Of a stretch of 5,809 bases of DNA, positions 1-5,427 are shown one piece after another. Position numbers and translations under genes: made by a program. The notes beneath the pieces were generated by a model. The model saw only the letters and a list, made by a program, of their open reading frames with translations, did no database searches and was not told the origin of the DNA. How positions within the stretch are numbered: the stretch's first letter is position 1; every line of letters starts with the position of its first letter. Origin of the DNA: JBHELB01 sp041859045 (lineage in GTDB: Bacteria > Hydrogenedentota > Hydrogenedentia > Hydrogenedentales > SLHB01); contig JBHELB010000014.1 in assembly GCA_041859045.1 (NCBI GenBank), positions 1 through 5,809 on the forward strand. The letters run 5' to 3'.

Positions 1-160
1 GCACTCCGTCGAAGAAACGTCCGTTCGTGTGCGGGCACAACGCCGCATGGCCCATGCGCCACACTTCGAGCGCGAGCCGTTCGGCCTCGCGGATATTCAC
101 CTCGCGGTCCCAGGCGTTGGCCGCCCGGTACGGTCCCGCGATGTAGATGACCTTACCCAT
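1..160 (-). CDS. DUF4406 / nucleoside 2-deoxyribosyltransferase-like protein, N-terminal 53 residues (partial)
   Basis: This is the start of a gene that runs off the left edge of the window; 53 codons are visible. The protein begins MGKVIYIAGPYRA, then has an N-x-x-x-A-x-x-x-A-type helix (NIREAERLALEVW), then GHAALCPHTN and FFDG. This beta-strand, 'AGP' loop, helix, 'PH' order is typical of the DUF4406 and nucleoside deoxyribosyltransferase-like fold, which handles nucleosides or nucleotides and is common in phages. Catalytic residues further downstream are not visible, so the substrate cannot be stated. The ATG at 160-158 overlaps the last 8 bases of the helicase gene and has a strong ribosome binding site inside that gene, so the start is well supported. 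A role in nucleotide salvage or modification is an inference. A phosphoribosyl- or ADP-ribosyl-processing relative is also possible. Confidence 0.8.
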   Translation of the reverse strand, partial: MGKVIYIAGPYRAANAWDREVNIREAERLALEVWRMGHAALCPHTNGRFFDGV

Positions 161-3100
161 TGGATTCCTCCCAGCCCGGCGCGAGAGACAGAAAGGTTTG
201 TCTCAAGGCCGTACTGCGTTTGCGCGCGCACTCACGAATGCCCCAGGCGTCGCCCAGGACAATCGCGGTCTTTCGCGCGCGCGTGACAGCGGTATAGAAA
301 AGATTGCGATGATGTTGGAACGAGTGCGACTTGTGGATGACGGCAATGACGCAGGGATATTCGGAGCCTTGGCAGTTGTGGTTTATGAAACCGTTTCCGA
401 TGTAGCTGTGGTCTCCAGGAACAAGAAAGTCGTAGACGCACGTGCGCAACCGGCTCGTGCTTGCAACACGATCAAAAACATAGCGCTGGTCACAAATCTC
501 TCGAAGCATCGCGCCTGCGGGGCCGGTGTCCTGAATATTTGGAACCTGCCGCGTCAGCCACTCGACGTGATAATGATTCAGATTGGCTTTCCCGGCGATG
601 ATGCGACTAAACAATTGTCCAAGAATCTCAGCCCCCTGGTAGTTTCTGCCGCCACGGACACGTAATTCGTCTCTGAAATCCTGAATCAAACTCTTCCCAA
701 AGGGGATAAAGCCCCTGTTGGACTTGAAACCGTCCTCAGGCAAAAAATGGCAACTTACCGACAGCGCGAGGGCCTTCATCTCATGGTCGAAGCCCACGCA
801 TTGCGAAAAGCGTCGAATCTCCGCACTACCGCTAATGGTGATGCGCCATGCTCCCGACCATCCTCTGCCCGGGTTCGGCTCGGTCATGTGGTTATTTGAA
901 GCAACGACCCCATTGGCAAACAGCAACTGCTGAACCTCGAACGCCAATTGTTCGCTTGCTGTGGTGAAGTGCACGCCCGAACCGTTAACGCCTCCATCGG
1001 TATCGAAGAGACCACGCAGATAGGCCCATTGGACCGCAGCAGGACTCTGGAAGATCACCCATGGCGTCTTCTTCTTTGCGGCCTTGTCAAAACCTAAGCC
1101 CGCTTCGTGAAGGAGCATTCGCGCCTGTTTGTCATGAAAATAGGCGCTGTAGCGCACGCGCTCTTTTACGGGCCTGATAGTGGTTCGAACGCCCAATCCC
1201 TTTTGGATGGCGGATACGTAATGGAGTAGCAGGTCATGCGCGCCTTTTGTGACCTCCACACGATAGTCATTCCTGTCGGTCTGATTGCCATCGCCGATTA
1301 GGACTCCCAAGACCCATCCCATTTCCTCGTCGACGACAAGAGATCTTCCCTCAAAACAAACCGTTTGGGCTGGCATATCGGGATGTTCCTGCATTGTCCC
1401 GCGGCGCATGACGAGCGTGTCGCCAGGCAAGATGGCCGAGGCCGGAACCCATGCAAATCCTTGTCCCGTGGCGGCAAAGACCTTGTGACCGACCGAGGCG
1501 TCGAGACGAAAGCCACGTGCCGTCTGCAACCGAATACACTCCTTCTCGCCCTCATTGGACACACTGACGGCCGCTCCCAGTCCCTTGTGAGTCGACAACG
1601 GAATGAAACGCTCGGACGTTTCGCCCTCCTTGATGCCCACCGCCAGATCGCTCATAGGAACGAGGCCGTTTCCATTGGCGATTAACGTGTTTCCTGAAAC
1701 GCACTTGTGAACAGTCAACGCATACGCCAGCTCGATGTCCTGCAGCCACGGCGATCGCGCGGGGATCGTGACGCGCTCGCCGTCGAACTCAATGACCAGT
1801 CCGCCGCCGGCCGTCACGTCGCGCACAATGCCCGTCGCGCCGTTCATCACGCCCAGCTCATAGTTGTTGCGCGTCTGGATGACCTTGTCGTGAACGAGTA
1901 GACGCGGCCTGCGCCCTTCCGGCACGGCGGACACATCGATGCCGTGCAGCATTTTCTGGAGCAGCCGTTGCAGGAGAATGTTCAACGCGCGCGTGCCCAT
2001 GGGCCCTTTGTGCGTCGGCGTCAGGACCTGCACGTCCGCAACGAGGTCGTATGCGAGTTTTTGCGCGAGGACTTCCCGGTACATGTCGCAGATGAACCGA
2101 GCGAGATGCTCGGGTACGTCGAGATCGTTGAACACGTACCACGCGGTCGGCGATGTCTTGGGAACGTTCCCGCCGAGCAGCGCGATGCTGTTCTCCTTGA
2201 GCACGCCCGCCTGGCGCACGACCTCTTCGAGCAACGTCATCGGCACGAGTTTTCGTTGGACGAGGTCGCGGAGCACGTTGCCCGGCCCGACCGGCGGCAA
2301 CTGGTTGTGATCGCCCACGAGCACAACGGACGTGCGGTCCAGTTGCAGCGCGCGGAACAAACGCCACGCCAACGGCACGTCCACCATGCTCATTTCGTCC
2401 ACGATGAGCACATCGGTCTCCAGCGGATTTTCTGGGCTGTGCCGGAACGCGCGTCCGCTGTATCCGAGCAGGCGATGGATGGTGAAGGCCTTGCGGCCCG
2501 TCACCTGCTCCATGCGTTTGGCGGCTTTGCCCGTGGGCGCAGCAAGCACGACGCGCAGGTTTTTCAATTCACACAGATCCAGGATGGCCTTGATCGTGTA
2601 CGTCTTGCCGCTGCCCGCGCCGCCGGAGACGAGCGAGACCATGAACGTCAGCGCGTTCATCGCCGCGGCGCGCTGGCCCGCGTTCAACGTGGGCGCGTGA
2701 TGTTGGATGAGACCGTCTATGTCTTGCTCGTCGCTGAAGTGAATATTGGGCGTCCTCGCCCCGCGAAACGCCGCGGCGAGAAATCGTTCCATCTCCAGCA
2801 TCACCGGCGTGGTCACAAGACGTCCGCCGTGATGAACCTCCGCGAGCGCGCCTTCGCGGACCAGCGTGTCCACCGCGTCCGCGACCCACTGCCAACTGTC
2901 CAGGTCGTCCATCGTGAGCAAGGCGTTCGTCTCTTCCACGAGCGCCTGGTACTCCAACCAGCAATGGCCCGCGTCGATGGCCTCGCGCACGGTCTCCAAA
3001 ACGCCCGCGCGAACGCGGCCGTCGTGCGCCTTGGTAACGCCCATCTTGAGCGCGACCTTGTCCACGCGCTTGAACCCGAAGCCCGGCACTTCTCCCACCA

Positions 3101-3659
3101 GCAAGTACGGGTCTTCCTTCAACAACGCGACGGCATTGTTGCCGAGTCGTTTCAGGAGCGAGGACACCTGATGATGCGTGAGCTCGTAACTCGCCAGCCA
3201 CGCGCTCGCCCGGTTCATCAAGGCGTTTGCCTGCCATACGTCCCGCAACGCGAGGATGCTTTCCACCGGCACATGCGCCGCCGCGGCCATGGCCACGGGT
3301 TCATCATCGAGGGCTCGGTCGAAAGCGTGGCCGTAGCGTTCGGCGAGCACGCGGGCCTTGGCCGGGCCGATGCCCTTCACGTCCGGATGGTTCGCGAGAT
3401 AGTGCGCAAGACCGTCGATGTCCAGCGGAAGGTCGTATTCCATCGAGGTCACGTCGAACTGACGGCCATACTGCGGATGGCGTGTCCATCGCCCGTGCAA
3501 CGTGAGCAGGTCCCCGGCGCGTGCATAGAGTTTCCCCGCAAACCGCACCGCACCGCCGTTTGAGACCGCCAACCGACCGGACGACCATTGCGGCGAGGCG
3601 TAATACACCGTGTCCACGGTCCCGCGCACGACGTCGCCTTGTGCGGCCCGCGCCGTCAT
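153..3659 (-). CDS. recD2: RecD2-type 5'-3' DNA helicase precursor interrupted by an intein (1168 aa; 725 aa after splicing)
   Basis: This is a superfamily 1B helicase of the RecD2 (RecD-like, RecBC-independent) type, an ATP-driven 5'-3' DNA unwinding enzyme. In order it shows an N-terminal beta-rich region (about residues 6-75), a helix-hairpin-helix segment with DVKGIGPAKA (about 87-110), Walker A GGAGSGKT (346-353), motif Ia APTGKAA (about 374-380), Walker B IVDEMSMVD (419-427), motif III VGDHNQLPPVGPG (448-460), motif IV with VRQAG (481-485), an SH3-like stretch VIQTRNNYELG (593-603), motif V TVHK (649-652), and motif VI YTAVTRAR (1122-1129). An intein fills residues 653-1095. Joining the exteins restores TVHKCQGSE, where RecD2 proteins usually have HKSQGSE. 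The ATG at 3659 is preferred to one 75 bases upstream because it forms an ATGA overlap with the stop of the preceding nuclease gene and matches the usual RecD2 N-terminus. Its own ribosome binding site is weak (AAGG, 10 bases upstream), which fits translational coupling. Confidence 0.95.
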   Translation of the reverse strand: MTARAAQGDVVRGTVDTVYYASPQWSSGRLAVSNGGAVRFAGKLYARAGDLLTLHGRWTRHPQYGRQFDVTSMEYDLPLDIDGLAHYLANHPDVKGIGPAKARVLAERYGHAFDRALDDEPVAMAAAAHVPVESILALRDVWQANALMNRASAWLASYELTHHQVSSLLKRLGNNAVALLKEDPYLLVGEVPGFGFKRVDKVALKMGVTKAHDGRVRAGVLETVREAIDAGHCWLEYQALVEETNALLTMDDLDSWQWVADAVDTLVREGALAEVHHGGRLVTTPVMLEMERFLAAAFRGARTPNIHFSDEQDIDGLIQHHAPTLNAGQRAAAMNALTFMVSLVSGGAGSGKTYTIKAILDLCELKNLRVVLAAPTGKAAKRMEQVTGRKAFTIHRLLGYSGRAFRHSPENPLETDVLIVDEMSMVDVPLAWRLFRALQLDRTSVVLVGDHNQLPPVGPGNVLRDLVQRKLVPMTLLEEVVRQAGVLKENSIALLGGNVPKTSPTAWYVFNDLDVPEHLARFICDMYREVLAQKLAYDLVADVQVLTPTHKGPMGTRALNILLQRLLQKMLHGIDVSAVPEGRRPRLLVHDKVIQTRNNYELGVMNGATGIVRDVTAGGGLVIEFDGERVTIPARSPWLQDIELAYALTVHKCVSGNTLIANGNGLVPMSDLAVGIKEGETSERFIPLSTHKGLGAAVSVSNEGEKECIRLQTARGFRLDASVGHKVFAATGQGFAWVPASAILPGDTLVMRRGTMQEHPDMPAQTVCFEGRSLVVDEEMGWVLGVLIGDGNQTDRNDYRVEVTKGAHDLLLHYVSAIQKGLGVRTTIRPVKERVRYSAYFHDKQARMLLHEAGLGFDKAAKKKTPWVIFQSPAAVQWAYLRGLFDTDGGVNGSGVHFTTASEQLAFEVQQLLFANGVVASNNHMTEPNPGRGWSGAWRITISGSAEIRRFSQCVGFDHEMKALALSVSCHFLPEDGFKSNRGFIPFGKSLIQDFRDELRVRGGRNYQGAEILGQLFSRIIAGKANLNHYHVEWLTRQVPNIQDTGPAGAMLREICDQRYVFDRVASTSRLRTCVYDFLVPGDHSYIGNGFINHNCQGSEYPCVIAVIHKSHSFQHHRNLFYTAVTRARKTAIVLGDAWGIRECARKRSTALRQTFLSLAPGWEESNG
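167..171 (-). promoter_or_regulatory. Strong ribosome binding site for the DUF4406-like gene
   Basis: The minus strand reads GGAGG six bases before the ATG at 160. It lies inside the final codons of the helicase gene (Trp-Glu-Glu-Ser). The start of the next gene overlaps the helicase stop, so this site supports both the start choice and continued translation through the operon. Confidence 0.75.
375..1703 (-). other. Intein with LAGLIDADG homing endonuclease, inserted in RecD2 motif V (443 aa)
   Basis: An in-frame protein insertion that is predicted to excise itself and join the helicase halves. Block A starts at Cys1 (CVSGNTLIANGNG). Block B carries GFRLDASVGHKV, with His73 but Ser70 in place of the usual Thr. 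GDTLV follows at 94-98. Block F is VYDFLVPGDHSYIGNG (423-438), with Asp425 and His432. Block G ends FINHN, with His442 and Asn443, followed by Cys as the +1 residue. These are the residues of a standard class 1 intein: N-S shift at Cys1, transfer to Cys+1, Asn cyclisation. The centre (about 129-237) holds two LAGLIDADG motifs, so this is a full-length intein. No stop or frameshift interrupts it. Its G+C is lower than that of the N-extein in sampled lines. Splicing is predicted from sequence alone; I am very sure it is an intein and fairly sure it is active. Confidence 0.96.
993..1313 (-). other. LAGLIDADG homing endonuclease core inside the intein (two dodecapeptide motifs)
   Basis: The span covers both dodecapeptide motifs of the intein's endonuclease. 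The first is VLGVLIGDG (intein residues 131-139, bases 1313-1287), with catalytic Asp138. The second is LRGLFDTDG (229-237, bases 1019-993), with catalytic Asp236. In this family each motif packs against the other and supplies one metal-binding acid, and both acids are present. The 89-residue spacing suits a single-chain, two-motif enzyme. The sequence after the second motif (about 238-420) should hold the rest of the second DNA-binding half plus a linker back to block F. It includes an L-K/R-rich segment KSLIQDFRDELRVRG. By family rule the enzyme would cut intein-free recD2 alleles at the insertion point. Activity itself cannot be read from sequence. Confidence 0.9.
3656..3659 (-). other. ATGA stop-start overlap between the ERCC4 nuclease and RecD2 genes
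   Basis: The nuclease stop TGA (3658-3656) and the helicase start ATG (3659-3657) share bases as ATGA. The only ribosome binding-like sequence for the helicase is a weak AAGG at 3673-3670, ten bases upstream. This suggests that ribosomes finishing the nuclease reinitiate on the helicase, which would link the amounts of the two proteins. Confidence 0.75.
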
Positions 3660-4090
3660 GGCGTGGTTGCCTTGGCATGGAAACGAAGGAGATAGTCCTG
3701 CACGAACGCGCGGGCCAGCGGACGACTTGAACAAAAGTACACGGGGACGCCGTAGTCCACGATGATGGACACGACCGCGCCGAGCACCGCGTGGGGATGC
3801 GCGCCGCTTGTATAGCGCCGCGCCAGCACATCCGCCATGCTGCCCTCAACCACCACGCAGGCGGAGGCGTAGCAAGCAAGGCGCTGGAGCTCGCGATGAA
3901 ACCGGTCGCGACCGCGAATCACCGTCGCCGCGAGGTCATCGAGAGACTTGCGTTCGATGGCCACAACGGACTCGAGACCCGCGAGCGAGTAGTCTCCCGC
4001 GGGCAACGCCGCGCGCACACTTCCCGCGCGAGCAGGCTCGAACGAATACGGAACCTGCTCGCGCGTGTCTATGACAATCGTGGGAAGCAT
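3656..4090 (-). CDS. Minimal ERCC4-domain (XPF/Mus81-like) structure-specific nuclease, 144 aa
   Basis: A single ERCC4 nuclease domain. It opens MLPTIVIDTREQVPYSFE, carrying the family's IDTRE strand with Asp8, followed by LPAGDYSL (29-36) and the signature IERKSLDDL (45-53), which fits ERKxxxD at Glu46-Arg47-Lys48...Asp52. RDRFHREL (61-68) and VVVEGS (79-84) complete the fold. These acidic residues bind metal for cutting branched DNA such as flaps, forks or Holliday junctions. Unlike cellular XPF and Mus81, no helix-hairpin-helix domain follows; the protein ends at the domain boundary. The start at 4090 has AGAGG five bases upstream, overlapping the preceding gene's stop. The frame stays open upstream to 4720, but that part is a shadow of the neighbouring gene. 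The stop overlaps the helicase start as ATGA, suggesting coupled synthesis and perhaps joint action with RecD2. The exact DNA substrate is inferred. Confidence 0.92.
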   Translation of the reverse strand: MLPTIVIDTREQVPYSFEPARAGSVRAALPAGDYSLAGLESVVAIERKSLDDLAATVIRGRDRFHRELQRLACYASACVVVEGSMADVLARRYTSGAHPHAVLGAVVSIIVDYGVPVYFCSSRPLARAFVQDYLLRFHAKATTP

Positions 4091-4098
4091 GCGCGCCT

Positions 4099-4596
4099 CT
4101 AGAACCGGGACAAGCGGTCGCGGGCCGCGGCGTCGTAACCGTCCGCACTGCTGCCGCGCCCAATGAACCGGTTGAAGTACACGCTGTACCCGTCGCGCCC
4201 GTGTTCGCCGCGCTCTTGAGACCGTTTCACCACCTCGAGCTGCAAGTCCAGCAACTCGCCGAGATGGTTCGGCAGGTCCTTGAAGTGCGCGTGGTCGAAG
4301 CCGCACAGGCCCAGGTCCTGTTTGATGAACCGCAAACACGCGGGCGTGAACACGTGGTTCTTGAAGAGCTTGCGCCCGATGTACTCCGGCGCGATGATCC
4401 GCAGATGCCAGCGCAACATCGTGTTGCCCGACGACTTCGCCTTCACGATCTCCACCTTGTCCACCTGCGCCTGGTACGTGCCGTCCGGAACCTCGCCGCG
4501 GTCCGGGCGTTCGTCGCTCTCCTGGCCGTACTGCGCGGCCATCTCTTCCATGTCTTCGAGCCAGGCGTCGCTGGCGGTCTTGCCGTAATTCGTCAT
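4099..4596 (-). CDS. DUF669-like phage protein, probable ssDNA-binding protein (165 aa)
   Basis: This resembles the phage DUF669 family, usually found beside Sak4- or Erf-type recombinases and thought to be OB-fold ssDNA-binding proteins. The first 38 residues are acidic and probably flexible (DAWLEDMEEMAAQYGQESDE). The core begins DGTYQAQVDKVEIVKAKSSG (39-58), followed by NTMLRWHLRI (58-67) and the characteristic YIGRKLFKNHVF (72-83), which matches the family's 'y-x-GR-x-lf' strand. The C-terminal half (about 84-165) holds FIKQDLGLCGFD and a basic, glycine-rich tail around FNRFIGRGSS. It does not end in the acidic tip typical of bacterial SSB. A strong AGGAGG lies eight bases before the ATG, and the gene starts 20 bases after the ATPase gene ends. 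The family call is moderate to good. The DNA-binding role comes from family and context, not from identifiable contact residues. Confidence 0.75.
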   Translation of the reverse strand: MTNYGKTASDAWLEDMEEMAAQYGQESDERPDRGEVPDGTYQAQVDKVEIVKAKSSGNTMLRWHLRIIAPEYIGRKLFKNHVFTPACLRFIKQDLGLCGFDHAHFKDLPNHLGELLDLQLEVVKRSQERGEHGRDGYSVYFNRFIGRGSSADGYDAAARDRLSRF

Positions 4597-4603
4597 GACG
4601 TGT

Positions 4604-4610
4604 TCCTCCT
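4604..4610 (-). promoter_or_regulatory. Strong ribosome binding site for the DUF669-like gene
   Basis: AGGAGGA on the minus strand ends seven bases before the ATG at 4596 and sits in the 20-base gap after the ATPase stop. It is the best ribosome binding site in the window, suggesting high expression of the putative ssDNA-binding protein, as expected for a protein needed in stoichiometric amounts. Confidence 0.75.
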
Positions 4611-4616
4611 GTTGCG

Positions 4617-5390
4617 TTACTTGCTATTGGGTTGGACTGCGTTTGCTGTGGATGCTTTCTTCGGCGCGGAAGTGGAGCCGGACGACGCTGGCGCAGCGGT
4701 GGCGTTGAACGCCTCCACAAACTTGCCGTAGTCCATGTCCATCACTTCGGGCAGACGGCCGGTGCGGTCGCCCGCCTCGTAATATTGCGACGGTTTGCTG
4801 CGCAATACGCGGCGCACATTGGGTTGTCCGTTGGCGTCGCGGGTCACCTCGATGTCCGCGTACAGGATGATGTCCACGAGGCCCAGCACCATCTTGCGGG
4901 CCTTGTCCGGCAGCGTCGGCACGGTTTTCATGTAGCTGCCGGTGCGGGTTTCGATCTCGATCTCCTGCGCGTGGCTGATGAGCACGAGGCCGTAGGGCAG
5001 ATGCGCTAGTTTCGTGAGTACGCGATGGAACTCGTTGTTCACGAGCGCATACCCCTTGCCGTACCCGAGGTCGCTCTCGTGCTCGACGCTGTACTTCTTG
5101 AGCATGTGCTCGGAACAGAACCGGTACGCGAGGTCCACGGTGTCCACGACAATCGTCTTGAACGCATGCTGGCCCTGCGCGATCTCCCCGCACGCCGCCA
5201 GGAAATCCTCCCAGCACGCGATGGGGACTTGGTACGCCTGCAAGGCGTTCAGGCCGGGTTCGGTCGCGAGGAACAATGCGCCGTCTGCCTGCGACGCGGT
5301 GGTCGTCTTGCCGGACTTGCTCGCGCCATACATCAGGATCGAGTAGTCCGTCACGTTTTGTTTAGGGGGAGTGGGGGCAGTTGGAAGCAT
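4617..5390 (-). CDS. Sak4-like RecA-fold AAA ATPase (AAA_24 family), 257 aa
   Basis: A P-loop ATPase of the phage AAA_24/Sak4 type, a compact RecA-like core proposed to act as a single-strand annealing recombinase with the adjacent ssDNA-binding protein. It shows Walker A GASKSGKTT (22-30), a strand ALFLATEPGLNAL (38-50) typical of the group, Walker B-like TIVVDTVDLAY (79-89) with Asp83, GYGKGYALVNNEF (109-121), and a LVLISHAQE strand (135-143) in the sensor or motif III position. The last 27 residues are Ala/Ser/Thr/Lys-rich and probably disordered. The start at 5390 is chosen because AAGGA lies eight bases upstream and PTAPTPPKQ is a plausible N-terminus; the frame stays open to an ATG at 5447, but that would overlap the upstream gene. 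A Rad51/DnaB-loader-like function cannot be excluded. Confidence 0.88.
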   Translation of the reverse strand: MLPTAPTPPKQNVTDYSILMYGASKSGKTTTASQADGALFLATEPGLNALQAYQVPIACWEDFLAACGEIAQGQHAFKTIVVDTVDLAYRFCSEHMLKKYSVEHESDLGYGKGYALVNNEFHRVLTKLAHLPYGLVLISHAQEIEIETRTGSYMKTVPTLPDKARKMVLGLVDIILYADIEVTRDANGQPNVRRVLRSKPSQYYEAGDRTGRLPEVMDMDYGKFVEAFNATAAPASSGSTSAPKKASTANAVQPNSK

Positions 5391-5427
5391 GATGTTTTTC
5401 CTTTTCTTTGCGCTTTCGCGCATTGCG
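5391..5427 (-). promoter_or_regulatory. Purine-rich 37-base leader with ribosome binding site before the Sak4-like gene
   Basis: This is the longest non-coding gap in the window. On the minus strand most of it is A-rich and contains AAGGA at 5403-5399, eight bases before the ATG at 5390. No promoter -35/-10 pair or terminator hairpin is evident, so the two flanking genes are probably on one transcript. Confidence 0.65.

Noticed and set aside
375..1703. Self-splicing RNA intron instead of an intein
   Set aside because: The frame is open throughout, and the ends carry protein-splicing residues (Cys1, His-Asn, Cys+1) with blocks A, B, F and G. That is not expected of a group I or II intron.
1944..3563. 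Long open frame of 539 codons on the plus strand
   Set aside because: It lies wholly antisense to the conserved helicase motifs, its composition is Arg/His/Ala-rich as expected for a GC-rich shadow frame, and no domain is recognisable.
3660..3734. Helicase start 75 bases further upstream (ATG at 3734)
   Set aside because: The extra 25 residues overlap the conserved end of the ERCC4 nuclease and do not look like RecD2. The ATGA overlap at 3659 explains the start better.
4091..4720. N-terminal extension of the ERCC4 nuclease to 354 codons
   Set aside because: The extension is an Arg/Pro-rich out-of-frame reading of the DUF669-like gene and the end of the ATPase gene. IDTRE at the true N-terminus and the ribosome binding site fix the start at 4090.
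4201..4731. Plus-strand open frame of 176 codons
   Set aside because: It is antisense to the DUF669-like gene and the ATPase end, is Val/Leu/Arg-rich, and has no recognisable motif.
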